Assembly (NCBI GenBank): GCA_044221135.1 | Contig: JBGAPT010000002.1 | Coordinates: 1 to 64,000, forward strand | From: UBA4722 sp044221135 | Lineage (GTDB): Bacteria; Pseudomonadota; Gammaproteobacteria; DSM-16500 | DNA: 64,000 nucleotides | Direction: 5' to 3' | Program-made: the position numbers and the translations under genes | The notes under the pieces: generated by a model | The model's input: the letters and a program-made list of their open reading frames with translations, nothing else | Told to the model about the DNA's origin: nothing | The model's database searches: none | Shown: piece after piece, positions 18,249 to 26,832 of the stretch | Layout of the letters: each line of letters begins with the position of its first letter | How positions within the stretch are numbered: position 1 is the first letter of the stretch

Positions 18249-20543
18249 ATGTCAAAAAATCTAGTCATTGTAGAGTCGCCTGCTAAAGCAAAAACCATTA
18301 AAAAATATTTAGGTGCAAATTTTAGCGTCATGGCCTCCTATGGCCATGTGCGAGACTTGTTACCTAAAGAAGGTGCGGTTGATCCAGCTCGCAAATTCAA
18401 AATGAATTACGCATTAATAGAAAAAAATACCAAACATGTGGCCGCAATTGTCGCTGCCATGAAAAAAGCCGACACACTTTATCTGGCCACTGACCCTGAT
18501 CGTGAAGGCGAAGCCATCTCATGGCATGTACAATGCATCCTAGAAGAGAAAAAAGCTTTAAAAAATAAAACAGCTCACCGCGTAGTGTTTCATGAAATTA
18601 CCCATGCGGCCGTCAAAGCAGCCATTGAACATCCACGTGAAATTTCCATGGCCTTGGTCAATGCACAACAAGCACGACGTGCTTTAGATTATTTAGTAGG
18701 CTTTAATTTATCTCCTTTATTATGGAAAAAAATACGCCGCGGTTTATCTGCTGGACGTGTGCAAAGTCCTGCATTACGCATGATTGTAGAACGCGAAGAA
18801 GAAATTGAAAAATTTATTAGCCAAGAATATTGGAGTATTGTAGCGGAAGCAACAGCAGCTAAGCTGCCATTCACCGCAAAACTCTCGGCTTATCAAGGTA
18901 AAAAACTCGAACAATTTTCTATTACAGCCACCGAACAAGCAGACGACATCAAAACGCAATTACTCAAGGCTGCGAATGGCAAACTACAAGTCATTAAAGT
19001 TGAAAAAAAGCAACGCAAACGAAATCCCGCAGCGCCTTTTACCACATCCACTTTACAACAAGAAGCCGCACGTAAATTAGGCTTCACTGCACAACGCACC
19101 ATGCGCACTGCACAACAGTTGTATGAAGGTATTGATATTGGTAGCGGGGCTGTAGGCTTAATCAGTTATATGCGTACTGACTCAGTTAACTTGGCCGAAG
19201 AAGCGATTGCCGAAATTCGCCGTTTTATTGGCAGCCGTTATGGTAAAGATCAACTACCCGATGAACCCAGAACATATAAAACAAAAGCCAAAAATGCACA
19301 AGAAGCGCACGAAGCCATCCGTCCTACTTCAGTATTACACTTACCTGAAAATGTAAAAGAACACCTTAACGCCGAACAATTTAAACTCTACGATTTGATC
19401 TGGAAACGCACCGTCTCCTGTCAAATGATTCATGCAACGATAGATACCGTTGCTGTCGATTTAAGTGGCGGCGAAGGTAATATTTATCATGCGACTGGCT
19501 CCGTCATTACAGCGCCTGGCTTTATGCTAGTTTACAAAGAAGATGTAGATGATAAAAAACCGGATCACGATGAAGACCGTATTTTACCACCCTTAACGGA
19601 GGGCGACAGCGTTGATCTCAATGGCATTCAGTGTAATCAACATTTCACAGAGCCGCCGCCACGTTATTCTGAAGCAACTTTAATTAAAACACTTGAAGAA
19701 TATGGTATCGGGCGACCTTCCACTTACGCCGCCATTATTTATACCTTACAACACCGTGAATATGTTTCATTAGAAAACAAACGTTTCAAACCTACCGATG
19801 TAGGCCGTATTGTGAATAAATTTCTCACGCAACATTTTACACAATATGTCGATTATGATTTCACCGCAAAGCTAGAAGATGAATTAGACTCTGTAGCCTG
19901 TGGTGAACAAGAATGGATACCGTTATTATCCGGTTTTTGGAAACCTTTTAAACACTTGGTCGATGAAGTATTAGAAACCGTCAAACGCAGCGATGTAACA
20001 CAAGAAGCACTGGATGAGGCCTGCCCCAAATGCGGCAAACCTTTATCAATACGTCTGGGCCGTCATAGCCGTTTTATTGGCTGTACTGCCTATCCTGAAT
20101 GTGATTACACGCGTAGCGTAGATGAAGATAAGGAAAATGCTGTGACCGCTGAAGTGGTAGAAGGAAGAACTTGCCCTCAATGCAGCGGTCCATTACAACT
20201 GCGCACAGGCCGCTATGGAAAATTCATAGGCTGCAGCAGCTACCCCAATTGTAAATTCATTGAGTCATTGCAAAAACCCGTAGACACCGGCGTGGATTGC
20301 CCTGAATGCAATGAAGCCAAGATGTTAAAACGTAAATCACGTATGGGTAAAATATTTTTCTCTTGCGCACGCTATCCTGATTGCAAATACGCCGTCTGGA
20401 ATGAACCGGTTGCTCAAGCGTGCCCAACCTGCGCATGGCCCATCTTGACCATTAAAATCACTAAAAAACACGGCACTGAATTAGTTTGCCCACATAAGCC
20501 TTGCACTTTTACTAAGCCGATGGATATCAAAGAAGCGGAATAA
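18249..20543 (+). CDS. topA: DNA topoisomerase I
   Basis: 764-aa type IA enzyme that relaxes negative supercoils. The TOPRIM domain begins at once (LVIVESPAKAKTIKKYLG) with the acidic TDPDREGEAISWH motif; the catalytic tyrosine is in ISYMRTDSVNL; EYGIGRPSTYAAII follows. The C-terminus has three four-cysteine zinc ribbons (starting CPKCGKPL, CPQCSGPL, CPECNEAK) and a fourth, CPTCAWP...CPHKPC. AAGGA lies upstream of ATG 18249. Shorter than E. coli TopA (865 aa) in the tail only. Confidence 0.97.
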   Translation: MSKNLVIVESPAKAKTIKKYLGANFSVMASYGHVRDLLPKEGAVDPARKFKMNYALIEKNTKHVAAIVAAMKKADTLYLATDPDREGEAISWHVQCILEEKKALKNKTAHRVVFHEITHAAVKAAIEHPREISMALVNAQQARRALDYLVGFNLSPLLWKKIRRGLSAGRVQSPALRMIVEREEEIEKFISQEYWSIVAEATAAKLPFTAKLSAYQGKKLEQFSITATEQADDIKTQLLKAANGKLQVIKVEKKQRKRNPAAPFTTSTLQQEAARKLGFTAQRTMRTAQQLYEGIDIGSGAVGLISYMRTDSVNLAEEAIAEIRRFIGSRYGKDQLPDEPRTYKTKAKNAQEAHEAIRPTSVLHLPENVKEHLNAEQFKLYDLIWKRTVSCQMIHATIDTVAVDLSGGEGNIYHATGSVITAPGFMLVYKEDVDDKKPDHDEDRILPPLTEGDSVDLNGIQCNQHFTEPPPRYSEATLIKTLEEYGIGRPSTYAAIIYTLQHREYVSLENKRFKPTDVGRIVNKFLTQHFTQYVDYDFTAKLEDELDSVACGEQEWIPLLSGFWKPFKHLVDEVLETVKRSDVTQEALDEACPKCGKPLSIRLGRHSRFIGCTAYPECDYTRSVDEDKENAVTAEVVEGRTCPQCSGPLQLRTGRYGKFIGCSSYPNCKFIESLQKPVDTGVDCPECNEAKMLKRKSRMGKIFFSCARYPDCKYAVWNEPVAQACPTCAWPILTIKITKKHGTELVCPHKPCTFTKPMDIKEAE

Positions 20544-20552
20544 ATCTATTCA

Positions 20553-20684
20553 AATCGTGCCCGCGCGCGTCTTTTCTTGGCTGTTATCAAAAGTCTTAGA
20601 CATTTTAAGTAACATCTTCAGGACAAGATGCTTGCATTGATGATTGGTTAAAAACCCAGAGAAAAAACGCACGCGGGCACGATT
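20553..20684. repeat. GC-rich terminal-inverted-repeat element, copy 2 (long form)
   Basis: AATCGTGCCCGCGCGCGTCTT at the left is matched by the reverse complement ending CACGCGGGCACGATT at the right. The same ends frame 9875-9947. The interior, about 80 bp, differs in length and sequence from copy 1 and shows no reading frame. It lies between the convergent topA and SbmA-like genes, the same type of location as copy 1. Confidence 0.75.
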
Positions 20685-20719
20685 AGAGTAGTGGTAAACG
20701 CTGATAAAATAGGTATGAA

Positions 20720-21826
20720 TTAAATATCTAACCTAAGCTCTTCATCCGATACTAACTCCACCTTCACCGGCTCATCTAACACCTTCACCGGCTGATTCAA
20801 TTCTGCCAAACGATGAATAACAGACCGCCACTCAGCCAGCTCAGAAAAAGATTCCATAAACACTGACAGCGCACCTATTACAGAATTATAAGCACTCGAT
20901 ATCTGTGTCACTGTTCCCAATTGAAATGCTTTTGCCAAATAAAAAGGCATCGCAATAGCAAAACCAATAATATAAGAGAGATATCCATACACTTTACTAA
21001 ACATAGCCAATCGTGTTTTTAAGGAAATAATAGTAATAAAATTATTATAAATGAGATTAAATAACCCATAAAATTTTTCACCATTCAGCTTAGTCTCCTC
21101 TTCTTTCCGTCCTTCACGTAACTTAACTAAGTTATAACGAAAATCAGCGTTATAGTGCTGCTGTTGATAATCGAGCATTGCTAACTTCTTTCCAATCCAA
21201 CTGATGATGCTTGTACCAAGTATTGCATATAACAAAGCAACCCACACAAGAAATCCCGGAATAGCCCAATCCAAATGCATTAAATGAAATGAGAAACTTT
21301 TTGATAACCCCCACAAAATATAACCAAAAGAAATCAGCATCAAAATAGAATGCAATAATTTACTAGGCCCCAAAAATAATGAAAGCGCAGTGCTTGGGAA
21401 TTTATCCAAATCTTCACTCACACGCTGATCAGGATTATCAACATGCTGATTGAAAGTACGCACATGCGATTGATTCGCTAACCATCGTTTCAAATAATGA
21501 TGCGTCAGCCATCTACGCCAACGAATGCTCAATAATCCATTAAAATAAATAGCCCCGCTCGTTGATAACATTAACAATGAACACATTACTAAAAGATATT
21601 CTAATGCAGCAATGATGCCGCTTTTATCAAAATTCTGTAATGCATCATAAAAAATTTTATGAAAGTGATTCATCCCTACATTTGCACGCACTTCACCTAA
21701 CACACACAGTATATTTAAAAATAATAATCCCCACGCCGACGCTTTTTCTTCGGAAGTCCAATACGGTTTTAACAAAGACCAAAAATCACAGAAAAACCGT
21801 TTATCAAATTTGAGATGATTATGCAT
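20720..21826 (-). CDS. SbmA/BacA-like inner-membrane transporter (no ATPase domain)
   Basis: A 368-aa protein with six or so membrane helices resembling the SbmA/BacA and YddA-type ABC membrane domain: it has the RWRRWLTHHYLKRWL segment, NPDQRVSEDLDKF, and the C-terminal SELAEWRSVIHRLAEL. No Walker motifs are present and the protein ends after the membrane part, as in SbmA (about 406 aa), which is driven by the proton gradient and imports peptides. BacA homologues are needed for chronic intracellular life in rhizobia and Brucella; a like role here is only a suggestion. ATG 21826 follows AGGT. Confidence 0.8.
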   Translation of the reverse strand: MHNHLKFDKRFFCDFWSLLKPYWTSEEKASAWGLLFLNILCVLGEVRANVGMNHFHKIFYDALQNFDKSGIIAALEYLLVMCSLLMLSTSGAIYFNGLLSIRWRRWLTHHYLKRWLANQSHVRTFNQHVDNPDQRVSEDLDKFPSTALSLFLGPSKLLHSILMLISFGYILWGLSKSFSFHLMHLDWAIPGFLVWVALLYAILGTSIISWIGKKLAMLDYQQQHYNADFRYNLVKLREGRKEEETKLNGEKFYGLFNLIYNNFITIISLKTRLAMFSKVYGYLSYIIGFAIAMPFYLAKAFQLGTVTQISSAYNSVIGALSVFMESFSELAEWRSVIHRLAELNQPVKVLDEPVKVELVSDEELRLDI

Positions 21827-22069
21827 GTCACTTGACCTATAAAAACAATAAAATTGATCGGCGGTTTAATATAGTGAAGTGAGTATACCAGTTAATTATT
21901 AAGGAAAAATTAACTATTACTGAACATGCGATCTCATTTTTACTCCGACATAGCCTGCTATCAATAGATTGCCAAACAATCAATAGACAACAATGTATGA
22001 TTTTATTAGAAAATAGTTTAATTCTTTCAACCTATTATAGAGCCAAACGCTCGATCTGTGTTGTTACCT

Positions 22070-22960
22070 TTATGCAGCACCTATTAATGCAGGATAAGTA
22101 AAAAATAAAATATGAACCAGATTTAAGCCAAAATGAGTGAGGATGCTTCCTTCCACTCGCTGAGTCGTGAGATACACCCAACCATATCCCATACCAGCCA
22201 CTGTCGCTAATAGTGCATACTTTACACCACCCGTATAATGGAAAGCCAAACCAAATAAAATGGCAGCGATCAAAAGCGCCCAATAATCACCATATTTTAT
22301 TTTTTTCATCATCAACGATACGTTTTTTTGAATAAAACCGCGAAAAAAAGCTTCCTCCGTCATGCTCACAAACAACAAATTGGTTAAAGCCCAAATAAAG
22401 AAACCATTTGGAATTTTAAAATCAAATTTTACATAATTTAAAATAAATGCACTCATAATAATTACCAAAATCACTATGGGTACTTTAAACATTAACTGTT
22501 TCAATAATCGCACCCATTCACTTTTTCTAGAAATGCGCACACAACCAAAACCAAGAATAAGAATGCCTACAATAGTCTTGTCGAAATTAAGATAAAGCGT
22601 GAAAGGAATAGCATTACTACTAATATAAACATGATCAAGCACTTTCAGGTTATGGAATCCAGGCAATTGATGCGCAGCTAATCCAACACCGAGAATAACA
22701 ACCACAAACCCCGCGATTAGCCGCACAAAAATAGCTGCTTTTTCTGCTTGGCTATAATAGACAGCAAGCGCTAACAAAACAATTGGAAGGAGAGAAACCA
22801 TCTCAATCTGATGACTAACCAATCCTAAAATAATAGACAGTAACAATGCCAAGCTCCAACTGGGTATTTTATTATTACTAGGCGCCCACAGTAGAAGTAC
22901 TGATAAATAAAGAAATCCATAACAAAGCGAAGCGATAGGATTAAGCATCATCCATGACAT
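22070..22960 (-). CDS. CPBP family intramembrane glutamic endopeptidase
   Basis: A 296-aa protein of about eight membrane helices. The C-terminal half carries the CPBP/Rce1 (ABI) motifs: TEEAFFRGFIQ with the catalytic Glu-Glu and Arg, FGLAFHYTGG with the first histidine, and THFGLNLVHILFF with further histidines. Bacterial members process or bind membrane peptides; the substrate is unknown. ATG 22960 follows GAGGT. The 243 bp between it and the SbmA-like gene hold no gene or clear signal that I can see. Confidence 0.88.
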   Translation of the reverse strand: MSWMMLNPIASLCYGFLYLSVLLLWAPSNNKIPSWSLALLLSIILGLVSHQIEMVSLLPIVLLALAVYYSQAEKAAIFVRLIAGFVVVILGVGLAAHQLPGFHNLKVLDHVYISSNAIPFTLYLNFDKTIVGILILGFGCVRISRKSEWVRLLKQLMFKVPIVILVIIMSAFILNYVKFDFKIPNGFFIWALTNLLFVSMTEEAFFRGFIQKNVSLMMKKIKYGDYWALLIAAILFGLAFHYTGGVKYALLATVAGMGYGWVYLTTQRVEGSILTHFGLNLVHILFFTYPALIGAA

Positions 22961-23032
22961 TCTAATATACCTCTTTTAACAAATTGACTTCTCTCGTAGT
23001 AGACCCAGATGCTACGAGCATACTAGAAAATA

Positions 23033-23491
23033 CTACACCAGCTTCATGACCGTTTTCCATTGATTTTCAGTCACTGGCGTGATTGAAAGACGATTGCCCT
23101 TCCTGGCAACAACCATGTTCTCTAAAACTGGATTATTTTTTATCTCATCCAACGTAATAATACGATTAAATTTTTTGATGAAACGAACATCCACCATTAT
23201 CCAACGCGGATGCTCAGGCGAGCAAGTAGGATCATAATGATCGGATGTCGGATCCCATGCCGTGTAATCAGGATAACCCGATTTTACAATTTCAAAAATA
23301 CCTACAATGCCGGGAATCTTACAGCTGGAATGATAAAAAAACCCTTGATCGCCCTTTTTTATATCATCACGCATAAAATTGCGCGCCTGATAATTTCGCA
23401 CACCATCCCAATGCTCTGTTTTGTTCGGCTTTTTGGCGAGATTATCAATATTAAATGTTTCGGGTTCTGATTTAAATAACCAATAGCGCAT
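23033..23491 (-). CDS. EVE domain protein
   Basis: 152 aa, beginning MRYWLFKSEPETFNIDNL and containing WDGVRNYQARNFM and GDQGFFYHSSCKIPGIVGIFEI, the standard EVE (PUA-like) landmarks also seen in human THYN1. EVE domains bind modified bases such as 5-methylcytosine or modified RNA nucleotides. Bacterial solo forms are often near stress or RNA-metabolism genes, but their role is not settled. ATG 23491 follows AGGAG. Confidence 0.92.
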   Translation of the reverse strand: MRYWLFKSEPETFNIDNLAKKPNKTEHWDGVRNYQARNFMRDDIKKGDQGFFYHSSCKIPGIVGIFEIVKSGYPDYTAWDPTSDHYDPTCSPEHPRWIMVDVRFIKKFNRIITLDEIKNNPVLENMVVARKGNRLSITPVTENQWKTVMKLV

Positions 23492-23684
23492 CTTTTCTCC
23501 TGATCACGTTTTCTCTGCGGTTGCTTCTCTAAACTCAACTTACCTTAAATTGCATTTTTTTAAACCTAAACTACGAAAAACTTTGATATTCATTTACGAA
23601 TTTTATCCTTTAAAATTTGATTGTCAAAACACAAATAATATATGATGGTATTAGTTTCACTAATAAGCATCCCTGAGACAACAT

Positions 23685-24467
23685 ATGCCTGAATTTATTT
23701 ATCAACTTTCTAGTGTAAGTTTATTCCTATTTCTTATCACCGTCTTAGTTTCCATCTCACTAGCCGCTCTTTTAATTGTTCGAAAATATATAGCTTTAGA
23801 GTTTCGATATAAGGAAAATACTGCAATTGTAAGTTGTAGTGCATTACTAGGTATTATTTACGCTGTTCTTGTTGGCTTTATCATATTGTATCAATTCGGT
23901 TCTTTTGATAAGGCAGAAAAATCTGAGAACACGGAAGGCGTGCTACTGCATAGTATCTATCATAACTCGAAATTATTATCTGCACCTCACAACACTAATC
24001 TGCAAACTTTGGTAATTGCCTATGCAAAAAATGCGGTTGATTATGAATGGCCTGCCTTAAATGCAAGTAAAAAAATAAATGCAAACGGCAGAATAATTAT
24101 TGAAAATATGGTTAAGGAAATACAATCGATAAATGCTGTGAGTTTAAATAAAATTTCTATCAACTTGATAACTGATTTACAGCAAGAAATAGGTCAGTTA
24201 TTTAAAGAGCATCATCAACGTACTGCAATCATACTTACCATTCTGAATGGCCACACTTGGTTTGTAATACTGTTGGCAACACTTTTTACTTTCGGCATTA
24301 ATTTTTTTCTAGGAATGGAATTTCGCTTACATATTTTTTGTTTAGCACTCATTGCAACCATCCTCTCAAGTATTATTTATCTGATCGTCGGTCTTGACAG
24401 ACCCTATCAAGGTGATTTTGCCGTGCATCCCGATACAATTGAAACAGTTTTGGAAGAAAAAATTTAA
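23685..24467 (+). CDS. DUF4239-like membrane protein (bestrophin-like)
   Basis: A 260-aa protein with two N-terminal membrane helices (residues about 10-30 and 48-70), a soluble middle of about 120 residues (EGVLLHSIYHNSKLL, AYAKNAVDYEWPAL), and two more helices near the C-terminus followed by LDRPYQGDFAVHP. This layout and the final R-P-x-x-G segment are typical of DUF4239 proteins, loosely related to bestrophin-like channels. Function unknown. ATG 23685 is preceded by a weak GAGA site. Confidence 0.75.
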   Translation: MPEFIYQLSSVSLFLFLITVLVSISLAALLIVRKYIALEFRYKENTAIVSCSALLGIIYAVLVGFIILYQFGSFDKAEKSENTEGVLLHSIYHNSKLLSAPHNTNLQTLVIAYAKNAVDYEWPALNASKKINANGRIIIENMVKEIQSINAVSLNKISINLITDLQQEIGQLFKEHHQRTAIILTILNGHTWFVILLATLFTFGINFFLGMEFRLHIFCLALIATILSSIIYLIVGLDRPYQGDFAVHPDTIETVLEEKI

Positions 24468-24562
24468 TAGAGAGTGATACTTGTTCTATCAGTCTCAATG
24501 ATAGATCTATATAATTCAATAGCCTATTGCCGCATAAATTAGGCGTTCAAATAGCATATTCC

Positions 24563-24599
24563 TTGACTTACGTAACACTATACGGCATACTATACGTAA
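24563..24599 (+). promoter_or_regulatory. Promoter and operator-like inverted repeat of the toxin-antitoxin operon
   Basis: A -35-like TTGACT (24563-24568) and a TACTAT -10-like box (24588-24593, 19-bp spacing, longer than ideal) overlap an inverted repeat: TTACGTA at 24568-24574 and TACGTAA at 24593-24599. Such repeats over the promoter suit autorepression by the antitoxin. Confidence 0.55.
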
Positions 24600-24614
24600 A
24601 TGAGGTATATAACC

Positions 24615-24815
24615 ATGCAAACTCAAAAAATTACTGCACATATTCCCACAGGTCTATTACATGAAGCTCAGGTAGCAACGGGAAAAGGTATTACTGAAAC
24701 TATAAAAATAGCTTTAATTCACCTAGCTCATGCAGCTGCTTACGAATCTTTACGAAAGATGCGTGGCAAAGTGACATTTTCTATTAATCTGGAAAATTTG
24801 AGAGAAGACAAATAA
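24615..24815 (+). CDS. Antitoxin of a type II toxin-antitoxin pair (VapB-like)
   Basis: A 66-aa protein whose first part (ITAHIPTGLLHEAQVATGKGITETIKIALIHL) has the strand-helix-helix pattern of a ribbon-helix-helix DNA-binding protein, and whose C-terminal part is charged and would wrap the toxin. I chose ATG 24615 because GAGGT lies 8 nt upstream; an ATG at 24600 overlaps the operator repeat. The stop is 2 bp before the PIN toxin ATG, so the two are co-translated. Confidence 0.78.
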   Translation: MQTQKITAHIPTGLLHEAQVATGKGITETIKIALIHLAHAAAYESLRKMRGKVTFSINLENLREDK

Positions 24816-24817
24816 GA

Positions 24818-25192
24818 ATGATTGCAGCCGATACGTCAGTGTTAATTGATTACTTCCAAGGTAAAAATAATACTCAAACAGAAAAGCTGGATGAGATACT
24901 GACTCATCATTTATTAATTTTACCACCCATCGTATTGGTTGAAATATTAAGCGATCCATTGTTGCCAAAAAAATTTGTTAATAAAATGGAAGAACTTCCT
25001 CTTTTAGAACTGACAGAAAATTACTGGAAAAGAGCGGGAATGACTCGATCTAAATTAATTGCTAAGAAATTAAAAGCACGTCTGGCAGACACGCTGATTG
25101 CACAAAGTTGTATTGACCATCAAGTTTCTTTACTTACAAGAGATGCAGATTTTAAACATTTTGTTAAATATTGTGGATTAACATTGTTTTAA
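24818..25192 (+). CDS. PIN domain toxin (VapC-like ribonuclease)
   Basis: A 124-aa PIN protein. The acidic active-site residues are in place: D5 in AADTSVLIDYF, the glutamate in VLVEIL, the aspartate in LADTLIA and the aspartate in TRDADFKHF. VapC toxins cut tRNA or rRNA when freed from their antitoxin. ATG 24818 directly follows the antitoxin stop. The RNA target cannot be told from sequence. Confidence 0.88.
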   Translation: MIAADTSVLIDYFQGKNNTQTEKLDEILTHHLLILPPIVLVEILSDPLLPKKFVNKMEELPLLELTENYWKRAGMTRSKLIAKKLKARLADTLIAQSCIDHQVSLLTRDADFKHFVKYCGLTLF

Positions 25193-25229
25193 TTTGTAAT
25201 CATAAAGAAACGATCAATTACAAATAGCA

Positions 25230-25745
25230 TTAAGAATGACTAGTTGACCCCTCCGTCAGAATTTTGACTTTCTCAATCACTACACTTTCTACTGGCACAT
25301 TTTCATGCCCTGATCGCATTGTTGTTGGCACTTTTTTTATTTGATCAACCACATCCATTCCTTCAATCACTTTGCCAAAGACACAATAACCCCAACCATT
25401 CGCTGTTTCCGATTTAAAATTTAAAAAATCATTGTCTGTTACATTAATGAAAAACTGCGTACTAGCAGAATGCGGATCCGAAGTTCTAGCCATGGCAAGT
25501 GTACCGCGTATATTCGCCTGCCCTTTATTCGCTTCATTTTGAATAGTAGGCTGTGCTGGTTTTTGCTTCATATCTGAATTAAAACCGCCTCCTTGAATCA
25601 TAAAACCATTAATCACACGATGAAATATCACACCATCATAAAATCCATTCTTAGCATGCTGCAAAAAATTATTCGCAGTAATAGGTGTATTTTTGAAATC
25701 CAGTTCGATGGAAATAGGACCGTAATTTGTTTGAAATGTAATCAT
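25230..25745 (-). CDS. ppiB: Peptidyl-prolyl cis-trans isomerase, cyclophilin type
   Basis: 171-aa single-domain cyclophilin, close in length to cytoplasmic PpiB (164 aa). Active-site segments FHRVINGFMIQGGGF and LAMARTSDPHSASTQFFINV are intact. There is no signal peptide, so it should act in the cytoplasm. AAGGAG lies 5 nt upstream of ATG 25745. Converges on the VapC-like gene. Confidence 0.94.
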   Translation of the reverse strand: MITFQTNYGPISIELDFKNTPITANNFLQHAKNGFYDGVIFHRVINGFMIQGGGFNSDMKQKPAQPTIQNEANKGQANIRGTLAMARTSDPHSASTQFFINVTDNDFLNFKSETANGWGYCVFGKVIEGMDVVDQIKKVPTTMRSGHENVPVESVVIEKVKILTEGSTSHS

Positions 25746-25776
25746 AATGTCTCCTTAATTTAATTTGCGTTAATAT

Positions 25777-25957
25777 AGAGCTCTTCAGATAATTATTTTG
25801 GATTATAGCGCTCAGATGGCCATCAGATCGAGCTTTATTTTTTCAAAAAAAAGCACAGGAATACTTGCTGTATTGCGAGCATTTTTTTGAAAAAATAAAG
25901 CTTGAGATGATGGTCAGATGAGATGCTATAATCCAAAATAATTATCTGAAGAGCTCT
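25777..25957. repeat. Long imperfect palindrome (181 bp), hairpin family copy 1
   Basis: The outer 33 bases of each arm (AGAGCTCTTCAGATAATTAT... and its complement) pair perfectly; the inner arms pair with mismatches down to a centre with A-rich, ...GTATTGCGAGCATTTTTTT sequence. The centre resembles those at 26611-26790 and 36208-36325, though the arms do not. It fills most of the 343-bp space between ppiB and sodC, which otherwise holds only the sodC ribosome site. Confidence 0.85.
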
Positions 25958-26088
25958 AGCAAGAGTCCATAACTAAAATAAAGATATATTGACCTCATTT
26001 TCTGATTCAGGTGTAATGAGCATGGAGTCTAGAAGCTTCTGCTTCTTAGATAAATCAGAAAAGCTAATAATCAAAAATGGAGTATACC

Positions 26089-26595
26089 ATGTTAAAATTA
26101 TCAAAATGTCTTTTAGCTATAGCCTGCTTAACAATGACAACAATTGCATTAGCAGATACGACTGTTACTATGAATTTTACATCTAAAAATGGTATCGGTA
26201 AGCCCGCTGGAACTGTACTCATTAGCAAAACAAAATATGGTCTTTTATTTACACCTGATTTACATGGTTTAACGCCTGGCGCTCACGGATTTCATATTCA
26301 TCAAAATGCATCATGCGATGATAATGGCATGGCAGCAGGCGGGCATTTAGATCCTAAACATACAGAGAAACATTTAGGACCTTATAATGATAATGGCCAT
26401 GTTGGTGACCTACCTATTTTATACGTTAACTCAGATGGCACAGCAACCACACCCGTCATGGCACCACGTTTACATCACATTAAAGACATCACTCAACATG
26501 TCTTAATGGTTCACAACGCGGGCGATAATTATTCAGATACACCTGAAAAATTAGGCGGAGGTGGCTCCAGAATGGTGTGCGGCATCATAAAATAA
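26089..26595 (+). CDS. sodC: Superoxide dismutase [Cu-Zn], periplasmic
   Basis: A 168-aa protein with a signal peptide (cut after ALA) and the Cu,Zn-SOD motifs GFHIHQNASC, GGHLDPKHTEKHLGP, NGHVGDLP and HNAGDNYSD, with the disulfide pair in ASC and VCG. It detoxifies superoxide in the periplasm, a common defence of intracellular pathogens against host oxidative burst. ATG 26089 is chosen with TGGAG about 6 nt upstream. Long hairpins stand on both sides of the gene. Confidence 0.96.
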   Translation: MLKLSKCLLAIACLTMTTIALADTTVTMNFTSKNGIGKPAGTVLISKTKYGLLFTPDLHGLTPGAHGFHIHQNASCDDNGMAAGGHLDPKHTEKHLGPYNDNGHVGDLPILYVNSDGTATTPVMAPRLHHIKDITQHVLMVHNAGDNYSDTPEKLGGGGSRMVCGIIK

Positions 26596-26610
26596 CCCTT
26601 TTATTTAAAT

Positions 26611-26790
26611 ATACCCATAATACCTCAAGATGCGAGATTTTAACGTTCAGCTTACGAGAAGTTGAAACTTTCTTCAATTAAAAAATACGAGTAATAATCA
26701 TTGTATTGTGAGGATTTTTTAATTGAAGAAAGTTTCAAATTCGAAGTAAGATGAGCGTTAAAAATCGCAGCTTGAGGTGTTATGGGTATA
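26611..26790. repeat. Long imperfect palindrome (180 bp), hairpin family copy 2
   Basis: ATACCCATAATACCTCAAGATGCG at the left pairs with the complement at the right end, and the inner arms (GAAACTTTCTTCAATTAAAAAAT) pair well. The centre GTATTGTGAGGATTTTTT matches those of the other two copies. It lies between convergent sodC and the Rsm22-type gene. A smaller hairpin (CTACCAC...GTGGTGGG) follows directly. Confidence 0.85.
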
Positions 26791-26832
26791 CTCCTACCAC
26801 ATTTCAAGATGCGAAGCGTGGTGGGAATAGTA

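Noticed and set aside
20720..21826. Truncated ABC exporter missing its ATPase domain by mutation
   Set aside because: Length and content fit SbmA/BacA proteins, which have no ATPase; no remnant follows the stop.
22035..22283. 82-aa frame on the minus strand overlapping the CPBP protease
   Set aside because: Out of frame with the CPBP gene, which has all its motifs; a shadow.
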